Positions 36,188 to 44,570 of a stretch of DNA of 50,438 bases are shown one piece after another (the stretch's first letter is position 1; each line of letters starts with the position of its first letter). The DNA is taken from the IMG/VR virus record IMGVR_UViG_3300024518_002307, positions 1 through 50,438 of that record, one strand, 5' to 3'. The notes beneath the pieces are model-generated. The model searched no databases. It saw only the letters and a list, made by a program, of their open reading frames with translations, and was not told the DNA's origin. The position numbers and the translations under genes are program-made. The DNA is from a virus.

Positions 36188-38092
36188 ATGGGTGAACTAC
36201 CTACCCAATACCAACACTACATTCACTTGTCCCGCTACGCTCGCTTCCTTACAGAAGAAGGACGTAGGGAAACGTGGGACGAGACAGTAGACAGATACAT
36301 AACCTTCTTCCGTAATATATACGGAAAGAAGCTAGACAATAAACTATGGACAGACTTACGTAACGGAATACTTGACTTAGAAGTGATGCCTTCGATGCGC
36401 TGCCTGATGACAGCAGGCAAGGCGCTCGAACGCGACAACGTTGCCGGATACAACTGCGCATATGTCGCAGTAGACCATCAACGAATTTTCGATGAGATCC
36501 TCTACGTGCTCATGTGCGGTACGGGAGTAGGCTTCTCTGTAGAAAGACAGCATATCCAGAAACTCCCCGTTGTAGCTGATAAGCTATATCCGACAGACAC
36601 AACCATTGTCGTATCCGATTCTAAGATCGGATGGGCAAAGGCAGTACGGGAACTTATCTCTATGCTTTACAGCGGACAGATACCGAAGGTAGATGTCTCG
36701 CGTGTACGTCCTCAAGGGTCCGTACTTAAAGTTTTTGGTGGAAGGGCTTCGGGAAGTGCCCCTCTCCTTGATCTGTTCGAGTTCGCAACTGTTACCTTTC
36801 GTAACGCTGAAGGAAGAAAGCTCCAATCGATAGAGGTTCACGACCTCGTTTGCAAAATAGCAGACATCGTTGTGGTCGGAGGCGTCCGGAGAAGCGCTCT
36901 CATCTCTCTTTCCAACTTATCGGACCTACGTATGCAGTCTGCTAAAAGTGGTATGTGGTGGGAGACAGAGCCTCACAGGGCATTAGCCAATAATAGCACC
37001 TGTTACACCGAGAATCCGGACATAGGTGTGTTCATGCAGGAATGGCAACGCTTGTACCAGAGTAAGTCCGGAGAGCGGGGCATCTTCAATCGGAATGCAG
37101 TTAATCAGCATGTACAACACTTAGATAGAAGGGAGTGGGAGAGTCAAGAATTTGGCACCAATCCCTGCTCTGAGATAATACTTAGATCCCGTCAATTCTG
37201 TAACCTCTCTGAAGTAGTGATACGTCCTGATGATACCCTAAATGATATTCATCGTAAGGTTAAGCTGGCAACAGTACTCGGTACGCTGCAGTCCTCGTTA
37301 ACGGACTTCCGCTACCTGCACTCCTCATGGCAGAAGAATACAGAAGAGGAGCGATTGCTTGGTGTAAGCTTGACGGGGATAATGGACCATCCGGAGATGT
37401 CCGGCAGGCAGTGGCACAAAGAACTAGGGCACAGGCTGGAACAGCTACGCGATGATGCTGTTACGACGAACAAGACAACGGCGGCTAAGTTAGGCATTGA
37501 TCCTTCCGTAGCCGTTACGTGCGTTAAGCCTTCCGGTACGGTGTCTCAACTGGTAGACAGTGCCTCCGGCATACATCCCCGGTACAGCCCTTACTATATA
37601 CGAACTGTTCGCAGTGACAAAAAAGACCCTCTTACAATGTTCCTCCAAGCTGAAGGTGTACCTAACGAACCGGATGTTACCAAGCCGGATAGTACGGTAG
37701 TGTTTTCATTCCCGGTAGAGGCTCCGAAAGACTCTGTTATGCGAGATGCGATGACTGCAATCGAGCAGTTGGAACTATGGAAGATATACCAGGAGCATTA
37801 TTGTGAACATAAACCGTCTATAACGGTGTATGTGAAGGAACACGAATGGATGGAAGTAGGAGCGTGGGTATACAAACACTTCGACATTTTAAGTGGTGTA
37901 TCCTTCTTACCCCATACAGATCATGTGTATAAGCAGGCTCCTTACCAGGAAATAACGAAAGAAAAGTATAAAGAAGCAGTGAAAGCATTCCCCGAAAACT
38001 TGAAATGGGAAATGCTACAACAGTACGAACAAACGGATACAACTATAGGATCACAGGAGTATGCCTGTGTATCGGGGACTTGTGAAATATGA
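36188..38092 (+). CDS. Ribonucleotide reductase, class II (adenosylcobalamin-dependent, monomeric type)
   Basis: 634 residues from the ATG at 36188; a GTG at 36185 is possible. It shows the N-terminal redox Cys in GYNCAYV, the finger-loop NPCSEI (Asn, radical Cys, Glu), QFCNLSEVV, the PSGTVSQLVDSASGIHPRY segment and a C-terminal redox pair (C-x4-C, CVSGTCEI). The lack of an NrdB gene nearby and the length match monomeric B12-dependent reductases, as in Lactobacillus and some phages. It makes dNTPs for phage replication without oxygen dependence, but needs host cobalamin. Confidence 0.85.
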   Translation: MGELPTQYQHYIHLSRYARFLTEEGRRETWDETVDRYITFFRNIYGKKLDNKLWTDLRNGILDLEVMPSMRCLMTAGKALERDNVAGYNCAYVAVDHQRIFDEILYVLMCGTGVGFSVERQHIQKLPVVADKLYPTDTTIVVSDSKIGWAKAVRELISMLYSGQIPKVDVSRVRPQGSVLKVFGGRASGSAPLLDLFEFATVTFRNAEGRKLQSIEVHDLVCKIADIVVVGGVRRSALISLSNLSDLRMQSAKSGMWWETEPHRALANNSTCYTENPDIGVFMQEWQRLYQSKSGERGIFNRNAVNQHVQHLDRREWESQEFGTNPCSEIILRSRQFCNLSEVVIRPDDTLNDIHRKVKLATVLGTLQSSLTDFRYLHSSWQKNTEEERLLGVSLTGIMDHPEMSGRQWHKELGHRLEQLRDDAVTTNKTTAAKLGIDPSVAVTCVKPSGTVSQLVDSASGIHPRYSPYYIRTVRSDKKDPLTMFLQAEGVPNEPDVTKPDSTVVFSFPVEAPKDSVMRDAMTAIEQLELWKIYQEHYCEHKPSITVYVKEHEWMEVGAWVYKHFDILSGVSFLPHTDHVYKQAPYQEITKEKYKEAVKAFPENLKWEMLQQYEQTDTTIGSQEYACVSGTCEI

Positions 38093-38313
38093 AATGTTAT
38101 ATGCTACGACTTAAAGAACCCTATCGTTGGGATACTCGCGCAGAGTATAGTGCGGGTGATGCTAATGCTGTTATATCGGTTATGGCAGTATCGGAACAAC
38201 AGGCCCGCGACTTGGCTAGCGAGTTTACTAGAGGCTTTCCCGAACGTTGGGAAAAAAATAGTAATGCGTCATGTAAAGTGATAGATAAGCCTGGAGTCGT
38301 TGGAGTGTTTTAA
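38089..38313 (+). CDS. Hypothetical protein
   Basis: 74 residues, ATGA overlap with the reductase gene. Alpha/beta (VISVMAVSEQQARDLASEFT, CKVIDKPGVVGVF). Possibly a small accessory factor, no family recognised. Confidence 0.55.
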   Translation: MKCYMLRLKEPYRWDTRAEYSAGDANAVISVMAVSEQQARDLASEFTRGFPERWEKNSNASCKVIDKPGVVGVF

Positions 38314-38483
38314 TGATAACCTGCACGTCAAAGAAGTTGACAACGGAAGAGATACGACGTAAGCTCTTACACTGTGAAAAGTTACTTGTACTACATCCTA
38401 GAACTAACTACGCGGAACAGTACGTTCCGCTGTTCTCGGTGAAAGCTACTATGTTGTATGGAAAGAAAAGAGTGCAAATATGA
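38313..38483 (+). CDS. 56-residue basic hypothetical protein
   Basis: Starts in a TAATG overlap and ends in an ATGA overlap. Basic, helical (TTEEIRRKLLHCEKLLVLH) with a C-terminal KKRVQI. Below the usual length cut-off but clearly in the operon's overlap pattern. Confidence 0.5.
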   Translation: MITCTSKKLTTEEIRRKLLHCEKLLVLHPRTNYAEQYVPLFSVKATMLYGKKRVQI

Positions 38484-38677
38484 TAATCAGAATTCCTTAC
38501 TCTGCTCTTGCTGGTATTACTACCTTGCTTGAACGCAACGAAGTATTGCGAGAATATCGAATAGATCCTAATCGTAAGTTTAAGTGTGTCGAGACTGCGA
38601 CGATAAAAGAATATTTTATTTTCGAACAGGCAGACCACGATATACTGCCAATACAAAAGGAAGAAGAGGATGACTAA
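38480..38677 (+). CDS. Hypothetical protein
   Basis: 65 residues, ATGA overlap upstream, overlaps the next gene by 8 bp. Acidic C-terminus (KEEEDD). No motif recognised. Confidence 0.5.
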   Translation: MIIRIPYSALAGITTLLERNEVLREYRIDPNRKFKCVETATIKEYFIFEQADHDILPIQKEEEDD

Positions 38678-39281
38678 TACCAATCGGAGCAAAGCGACGA
38701 CTGGCGAACTGGCGCAGTGGTTGGGCGATGAAAACATTTTCCGTGGCGAGGGCAAAGGTATTCGTGAAGAAGCCGCCGCCCGCCTGCTTGATCTTGAGGA
38801 AAAAGTCATAATCCGCGCAGACTTCTTAATAAGCAACAATGAAAAATTCAGCGCCATCGAAAAGGAACGCGACCAACTCAAAGCCGAGAACGAGCGCAAG
38901 GATTCTGACTTGGTGGATCTGAATGCGGAACTGGAGCGGTTTCAGGTGCGTAACGGGCGACTCAAAGCCGAGAACGAGCGGCTGCAACACGAACTGAATC
39001 AGTGGACTGAGGTAGGGCATGATTTGACGCGCACCGTCGAGCGGCTGCGGGGCAAACTAACTGCCGCGCGTGGCCAGATGACAGACATGGCGCTCTACAT
39101 CGAGGCGAAAGAAGTTAAGCGGCTGCGGGTTGCGCTGGTGGAGCGCGATCAATGGTGGCTGGATAATGTGATATTTGAGGCAATAGGCAATTGGGGTGGG
39201 CCAGAACATGAATTATTCAACGACGCTATCACCCGGATAGCCGATCAATTCAAAGCCCTGGAGTACCCCGATGACAATTAA
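38670..39281 (+). CDS. Coiled-coil protein in a compositionally distinct block
   Basis: 203 residues. Residues ~60-140 form a long coiled coil with repeated LKAENER units (QLKAENERK, RLKAENERL), flanked by helical ends. The DNA (and the next three genes) looks richer in G+C with different codon preference than the rest of the module, suggesting a separate origin. Function unknown; may be a scaffold for protein contacts. Confidence 0.6.
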   Translation: MTNTNRSKATTGELAQWLGDENIFRGEGKGIREEAAARLLDLEEKVIIRADFLISNNEKFSAIEKERDQLKAENERKDSDLVDLNAELERFQVRNGRLKAENERLQHELNQWTEVGHDLTRTVERLRGKLTAARGQMTDMALYIEAKEVKRLRVALVERDQWWLDNVIFEAIGNWGGPEHELFNDAITRIADQFKALEYPDDN

Positions 39282-39453
39282 ATATACCTTGGACAGCAAA
39301 AGCATCAATCCAATAGTCGAAGTGACGCTGGACAAATTGATTACGATGGCCAAGCAATCGCACATCGCGGATGTGGTGCTGCGTTTCAACGGCAAAGATC
39401 ATCGTGTAGAGGCTGACTGGATCAAATATCTGGAGAAGGTCGATGAAAGTTAA
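39271..39453 (+). CDS. Small hypothetical protein
   Basis: 60 residues overlapping both neighbours by about 11 bp. Alpha/beta (IVEVTLDKLITMAKQS, VVLRFNGKDHRVEADW). No motif. Part of the G+C-richer block. Confidence 0.5.
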   Translation: MTIKYTLDSKSINPIVEVTLDKLITMAKQSHIADVVLRFNGKDHRVEADWIKYLEKVDES

Positions 39454-39649
39454 AGAGTTTGTTTTCCGGGCGGTTGGCTATCGACGCTATGAGCGTGTGC
39501 GGTTGCCGGGATTCGGTGGCTACGTTGACACTCCACAGCGTGTTGCCCAGCACATGGCAGACGATGAAGCTCCCGACGAGTATGAGGTAGAAACCGTTTG
39601 GTTAACGCAGGCACAGTTCAACGCCTTGCCAGAATTTCAAGGATGGTGA
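39443..39649 (+). CDS. Small hypothetical protein
   Basis: 68 residues. Beta-rich start with aromatic residues, acidic middle, ending LPEFQGW. In the same block and overlapping its neighbours; no family recognised. Confidence 0.5.
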   Translation: MKVKEFVFRAVGYRRYERVRLPGFGGYVDTPQRVAQHMADDEAPDEYEVETVWLTQAQFNALPEFQGW

Positions 39650-39654
39650 TTCCG

Positions 39655-39897
39655 ATGAAAGTTATTGACGCGGTGGCGTGGAACGTCACACAAGCGAACG
39701 ATATTCGATCAAACTGTAGCGGCGATGAAGATGAGTGGCAGGATGTGGCCAACACTCACATGGCAATCGCTTTACTGCTCGAAGCCCAGCAGACTGCGTT
39801 GGAGAAGTATGGGCGGCATGACTTAAAATGTCCGCACGCACAAGTTCGTTCGCAGTTGTTTTCTTGCACCTGCGGCTACGCGGAGAATTTGAAATGA
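39655..39897 (+). CDS. Hypothetical protein with C-terminal Cys/His cluster
   Basis: 80 residues from the ATG at 39655 (GGTGA upstream; 39643 also possible). C-x2-H...C-x-CG near the end (KCPHAQ, FSCTCGYAE) may bind zinc. Helical middle (HMAIALLLEAQQTALEKYG). End of the G+C-richer block. Confidence 0.5.
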   Translation: MKVIDAVAWNVTQANDIRSNCSGDEDEWQDVANTHMAIALLLEAQQTALEKYGRHDLKCPHAQVRSQLFSCTCGYAENLK

Positions 39898-39959
39898 ATA
39901 GTATTCGCTACCCGCGAAGCGGAAACCGCCCGCACGCCGAAGACGGAGGACGGTTATGA
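39894..39959 (+). CDS. 21-residue micro-ORF
   Basis: Starts and ends in ATGA overlaps. Basic, polar peptide. It may only couple translation to the exported protein downstream, whose GGAGG ribosome site lies inside it. Confidence 0.3.
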   Translation: MNSIRYPRSGNRPHAEDGGRL

Positions 39960-40276
39960 AACAATCTACACAGATAAACTTGATATTCGTAGTTGCTCTT
40001 GTAATACTACTTGGGACAGCTTCCGTCGCATATGCCGGTAACTTCTACGCTTCTGCGGGCGTAGGACGTACTCGGGGAGATACTACAAGTATCTACGATC
40101 ACAACGGTAATTCGTTACAGGATGATTGGATAGGTAAACTAGCAGCAGGCTACGAACATTACTATCTGGGCAGTAACGTAGAAATGCACATAGGTATTGA
40201 GCACTTCTCTTCTGCGGAAAGGGAAGATCCGGGGTTTAATTGGGGTGGTGTAGAATTAAGGGTGAAGTTTTGGTGA
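39956..40276 (+). CDS. Exported small outer-membrane-type protein
   Basis: 106 residues. A clear signal peptide (INLIFVVALVILLGTASVAYA, residues 7-27) is followed by alternating strands with aromatic ends (GNFYASAGVGRT, WIGKLAAGYEHYYLG, VEMHIGIEHFSS, GVELRVKFW), like a short beta-barrel or lipocalin-like fold. The end in Phe-Trp fits outer-membrane insertion. Phage-encoded outer-membrane proteins can block receptors and cause superinfection exclusion, which is a plausible role. Confidence 0.6.
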   Translation: MKQSTQINLIFVVALVILLGTASVAYAGNFYASAGVGRTRGDTTSIYDHNGNSLQDDWIGKLAAGYEHYYLGSNVEMHIGIEHFSSAEREDPGFNWGGVELRVKFW

Positions 40277-40296
40277 TAAGAGGAACGAAGCGAGTC

Positions 40297-40497
40297 ATGA
40301 ATGAGAAGTTAGCAAAAGGAATACGCAGGTTAGCGAGACACCAAGTGAAAGAACGTAATCTGCAGGAACGTACTACGTACCGTCCTGTAGATCGTCCTCA
40401 TACACATAGACCTTACAAGATACGTCAACTGATAGTAGAACCCCTGTGCTTTAGAGGGGTGTACCGAGAGATGAAGAAACATGAGTATACAAACTGA
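40297..40497 (+). CDS. Small basic hypothetical protein
   Basis: 66 residues from the ATG at 40297 (AGAGGA 13 bases upstream); a GTG at 40273 overlapping the upstream stop is an alternative. Highly basic (KGIRRLARHQVKERNLQERT). Similar short Arg-rich proteins are common in phage early or middle regions. Possibly nucleic-acid binding. Confidence 0.5.
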   Translation: MNEKLAKGIRRLARHQVKERNLQERTTYRPVDRPHTHRPYKIRQLIVEPLCFRGVYREMKKHEYTN

Positions 40498-40792
40498 ACT
40501 AACCCAAGAGATCGTCGATCTCGAAACTGCCCTTGAGAGGGAAAGAAAGCATAAGGATCACTACCAACTCCTATCTCTTGTATATTACCAAGAAATAAGG
40601 AATGCTCACAAGGGTATAAGGAGATTGAAGAACGGGAATGCTAACTTAAGAAAGCAGTTAGCTTTGCAAGAACCTCTTGCTCCTGTAGAAGTAGGAGACG
40701 GGCATGGTACTGAAGAAGATCCTTGGGGAGACGATCAAAAAACGTATAACAAATACTTCAATAACAGCTTCTCTGACTTCGCCTCTGGTTGA
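40481..40792 (+). CDS. Coiled-coil hypothetical protein, last plus-strand gene
   Basis: 103 residues. Helical first 70 residues (TQEIVDLETALERERKHKDH) with an acidic C-terminal tail. It ends 13 bp from the convergent virion gene, and no intrinsic terminator is visible in the gap, so transcripts may overlap. Confidence 0.55.
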   Translation: MSIQTELTQEIVDLETALERERKHKDHYQLLSLVYYQEIRNAHKGIRRLKNGNANLRKQLALQEPLAPVEVGDGHGTEEDPWGDDQKTYNKYFNNSFSDFASG

Positions 40793-40805
40793 AGAGTGGG
40801 AATAA

Positions 40806-43800
40806 CTACCGGTTACCCCGCCGCAATCCCGAACTTTTCTTCTTCTTAGACTTGTACATAGCTTCCAACTCTTCAAGCAATTGCTGCTTGCCGGGATAGC
40901 CTCCACCAAGGGAACGAACAACGGCACGGGACAACGGTCCCGCTGCCTCTTTTGAGAACACAGAGTGTTCAATTGCCTTCTTCGAAGACATGCGCATACC
41001 TTGTATCAGATTAAATATATCTCCACCGACTGGTCCTGCAATAGTACCTAATACACGACCGCCATAAGGGCTTGTCAATCCGAGTGCTGCATCGAGAGCG
41101 ATTCCCATTCCGCCGATAGATCCCCACGCACGTAATAGTTGCTCCGTCTTCGTAAACTCTCTGTCATCCATTGCTACCCACCTGCGCAGCTGATCGGCAC
41201 TCCAACCAAGGGGAGAGCCTACCGCAACGAAAGTAGCAAGTGGTTTGAAGTTACCACGGCGCATGGGCTTTACTACATTATCCACCATAAAACCCCCAAA
41301 GTGGTAGCTAAAAGACTTGAACTTAAATCCTAATCGAAGATAGGGATTAGATCTCCACCACAACGGTAGTTTAGTTACATCATTAACGAAGTTAACCTTA
41401 TCAGAAAATATAAGTCCGGCGTGCTCCGCATCCAATTCGTTGTAGTACTTGCCTAGTTCTTCTTCGGGTATGGGTTTCTTTTCGTACCTTCCTCCTGCAG
41501 AGAAAGTATCTTCCTGCCACACCTTCTTACTAGTGGGCAGTCCCATCTCTTCCATTGCTTCGTTGAATTTACGAAGCTCGATTGCTTCTTTGCGAGGAGA
41601 GAACCCTCCCGCCTCTATCTTTACTTTCTTGGCTAGCAAAGATTCGAAGTGTGCCTTGCCCATATTAGCACCGACAATACGGTTCATTTTCTCTGTATTT
41701 ACAAACTGAATGACACGAAGAAACTTAGCCGGATCGTTGAGCCAATCCAATGCCTTCCACGCGCCTTGCAATTCCTTCCCTGTCATAGCACCCCATACCG
41801 TGTGGGTAATAGCACTCTCCCCAAGTACTTGCATCAAGGAAGTCTCGAAAACTGCCGCTGTACGCATAGCATAATCCTGCCCTTCCTTTGTCATAGAGGA
41901 AGCAATACCTTTATGCCAGTTGCGTGCAACCGTATGCAAAGGCAAGGACTTAGCCATATAGGAAGGACCAAGAATGTGTACTTGGGTAACGTTGAGGATA
42001 GGAGCAAGCGTAAGCTTCCACGTAGCTACAGCATTGAGTGCTCCGGTAATCCTTTTATGTGTATCGGAAAACCCTGCCTGATTACGTAACACTGCGGATT
42101 TGGAAGTATCTCCTGCTGCCGTATAGTATGTCTGATAGGCATGATCTCCCGCACCCCATGTAGGATGTAAGGCATCAACTTCTTCTCTTATAGTTTTGAT
42201 GGCCGCTTCGGCGAACTCGTCTTTGATTCCGAACTTCTCTACAAACGCAAAACGTTTGGACACATCATAGGAATATTCTGTAATTACTTTCTTAGGATCT
42301 TTGATAAGAAAAGGTTCTAATACTTCATATGGAAAATTGAGCGTTCGAGGACGTTCAAGATGATGAGAACGTTTCATATCCGTAGCTTTCCTACGTGATA
42401 CCAACAGACGTTCCGCCGCTTCGCGGCTCAGAAGATACTTATCCCCTCGTCGGGTAACGAAGTCACGCAGCTCATCCATGAGATCCTTTTGACCATACAG
42501 GATATGACCGAGAGCAGATTCCAACTCTTTCATATCGTCCCATCCATGTTCCGATAGCTGTTTGATCCACAATTCTTTACCTGCGTTGGTTTGCAAGAAC
42601 TGCTCATCATAGATGCGGGGCCAATATCCTTTGGCCTTTAATGTCTTACCTTGCTCTAGCGTGTAGATACCTTTACGTACAGCCATATCTACAACTTGAT
42701 CCATCTCCGTCTTAAGGAACTTCGCTACCTTTGCGACGCGAGGATTCATAGCCTTAACGGTACCTTCCATCACTTGTGCAATGTTCTTCCACTCTCCTGT
42801 TTTTTCTAAGAGTCTGGGTTTGCTGTCTTTACCAAATGCTTTAAGGCTTTTTTCGAGTTTGTTATAACGATAAAGAAAACCGTTTGCCATCTTACGGGTA
42901 TTTACTTCTGCTTCTTGGATTGCAGCAGAAAATCTACGAGAAGTTTCACCTAACGCATCCATTCTTACTGAAGGTCTTGGTGCGATACTTCCCCACTGAC
43001 GATCCCGCAATAGGGCATCGTTGGCGCGTCCCGGTGCGTCGGCTATTGTCGTACCTAGTTCCCGCGCTCCGTGACTTATACGTGTGCCCATTCCAATGGG
43101 TTGTACTGCCATTGCTTGTGCAGCACCTACACTACCTCCAGCTTCCGTTACACCCTCCCCAAACTTGCCTACAGGCTTGTACAAGAATCTAGCACCTACA
43201 GGCAGCATACCCCCGATACCGGCACCTATGATTGCACCCATTACAGGATCTTCCGGATCTAAGGCACCGCCAATCAATGCGCCTGCACTCGCTCCTCCCA
43301 TGTGCATCAACAGTTGGCGGTTAATATTCCCTATTTCTCTTACCAATGCTCGCTGGATAATAGGATCTTCTTTAATAGAAGCTTCTGCTATTTCATTTTG
43401 TAGGAAATCCCTTTTTTCCTGCATCTGTTTGCGGGCTTCTATTTTTTCATACGCTGCCTCTCTCCCTGCTGCCGCTTCACGGGCAGCGGCGGGACGGGAT
43501 ACACCTTCCTGTTCTGCGAAGGCTTCTGCAATCTCTCGCGCACGAGTACCCTCATCTACTCGTGCGGCACCTGTAAGCTTGCCTTGCTTTCCCATTGCTT
43601 CAAGGCGCTTCTGTAGTTTAGTTGCCCATTGGATATCGTACTCAGCTTGCCCTACGGGCATCCCGTACAGGTCATAAGGATTAATGGGATGTTCTATGGT
43701 ACTGGTAACAGGTACGGGAGTACCTTCTACTTGCTCGTTCAGCTTCGTTGCAAGCGCTTCCGGATTGTCAATATCTACGTTATGCTGTCTTCCCTGCTCC

Positions 43801-44567
43801 AGCAGTTCGTCCGGAGTAACCTTGGAACGATTAGCTATCTTGCCCTTGAACCACGTAAGGAATGTACCCCCGCCGGCTACAAACAAAGGCAGTGCCGCAC
43901 CAGCGGTGATCATCACTGCGGCATCAGTGCCGCTGATCTCTCCCTTAGAAACCATTTGACGCAAGCCAATATCAAATCCTGTAATACTACCGCCTATCAT
44001 TGCGTTACCGAGCATACGCAAGCCGTTCGTAGTCTTCCAAAAAGGAACAATCGTAAGAGGGTCAGTTAAGTACTTGCCGAAGCTACCGGCAATAGCGGGA
44101 CCACTCGTTGCCCACTCCGTACCGTAGATATCCCTATACTCTTTCTGCAGATAGTCCTCACGCGCCGCCATGCGGCTTTGCTGCAACTTCTCCTGCTCTG
44201 CTACAACCTGCTGCTCTCTCTGCGCACGCTTCTGTTCGACCATTTTCATGGCACGCTCGTAGGTGAAGTCCTTGAGCGTACCATCTTCCATCATCTTGAA
44301 GATTTCCTGTCGCATCTCCCCTTGAACTTCGTCCATAGACTTGGTACGTAGTTCTTGTTCGTCCATGCGATTCAGCATCTCTTCTATGCCGTAGGCAATA
44401 CGATCATACCCGAATTTAAAGCGACGACCCTTTGAAGGGTTGTAGAAGTCCGGACCCATCTCCATATCTCTCTTCTCCTTCTCGTCTTGGATCTGAGTGT
44501 ACAACAACTCCCGCTGCTGCGGAGACATCCTCCCGATGAATTCTTTTTGTTGGTCAGTTATGGCCAT
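40806..44567 (-). CDS. Large internal virion (DNA-ejection) protein, gp16-like
   Basis: 1253 residues, the largest protein. Highly charged helical N-terminus (1-150), then hydrophobic, Gly/Ala-rich stretches (SGPAIAGSFGKYLTDP, AAVMITAGAALPLFVAGGG, GGASAGALIGGALDP) that could span the inner membrane, and a long helical C-terminal half. Size, composition and place at the end of the tail-gene series match ejection proteins of P22-like podoviruses, which leave the capsid and form a channel across the cell envelope. No lytic transglycosylase motif was seen. Confidence 0.65.
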   Translation of the reverse strand: MAITDQQKEFIGRMSPQQRELLYTQIQDEKEKRDMEMGPDFYNPSKGRRFKFGYDRIAYGIEEMLNRMDEQELRTKSMDEVQGEMRQEIFKMMEDGTLKDFTYERAMKMVEQKRAQREQQVVAEQEKLQQSRMAAREDYLQKEYRDIYGTEWATSGPAIAGSFGKYLTDPLTIVPFWKTTNGLRMLGNAMIGGSITGFDIGLRQMVSKGEISGTDAAVMITAGAALPLFVAGGGTFLTWFKGKIANRSKVTPDELLEQGRQHNVDIDNPEALATKLNEQVEGTPVPVTSTIEHPINPYDLYGMPVGQAEYDIQWATKLQKRLEAMGKQGKLTGAARVDEGTRAREIAEAFAEQEGVSRPAAAREAAAGREAAYEKIEARKQMQEKRDFLQNEIAEASIKEDPIIQRALVREIGNINRQLLMHMGGASAGALIGGALDPEDPVMGAIIGAGIGGMLPVGARFLYKPVGKFGEGVTEAGGSVGAAQAMAVQPIGMGTRISHGARELGTTIADAPGRANDALLRDRQWGSIAPRPSVRMDALGETSRRFSAAIQEAEVNTRKMANGFLYRYNKLEKSLKAFGKDSKPRLLEKTGEWKNIAQVMEGTVKAMNPRVAKVAKFLKTEMDQVVDMAVRKGIYTLEQGKTLKAKGYWPRIYDEQFLQTNAGKELWIKQLSEHGWDDMKELESALGHILYGQKDLMDELRDFVTRRGDKYLLSREAAERLLVSRRKATDMKRSHHLERPRTLNFPYEVLEPFLIKDPKKVITEYSYDVSKRFAFVEKFGIKDEFAEAAIKTIREEVDALHPTWGAGDHAYQTYYTAAGDTSKSAVLRNQAGFSDTHKRITGALNAVATWKLTLAPILNVTQVHILGPSYMAKSLPLHTVARNWHKGIASSMTKEGQDYAMRTAAVFETSLMQVLGESAITHTVWGAMTGKELQGAWKALDWLNDPAKFLRVIQFVNTEKMNRIVGANMGKAHFESLLAKKVKIEAGGFSPRKEAIELRKFNEAMEEMGLPTSKKVWQEDTFSAGGRYEKKPIPEEELGKYYNELDAEHAGLIFSDKVNFVNDVTKLPLWWRSNPYLRLGFKFKSFSYHFGGFMVDNVVKPMRRGNFKPLATFVAVGSPLGWSADQLRRWVAMDDREFTKTEQLLRAWGSIGGMGIALDAALGLTSPYGGRVLGTIAGPVGGDIFNLIQGMRMSSKKAIEHSVFSKEAAGPLSRAVVRSLGGGYPGKQQLLEELEAMYKSKKKKSSGLRRGNR

Positions 44568-44570
44568 ACG

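Noticed and set aside
43084-43677. Long plus-strand ORF (197 codons) inside the ejection-protein gene
   Set aside because: It is antisense to a well-supported 1253-residue gene, has no ribosome site and codes a Pro/Ser/Cys-rich product typical of shadow frames.
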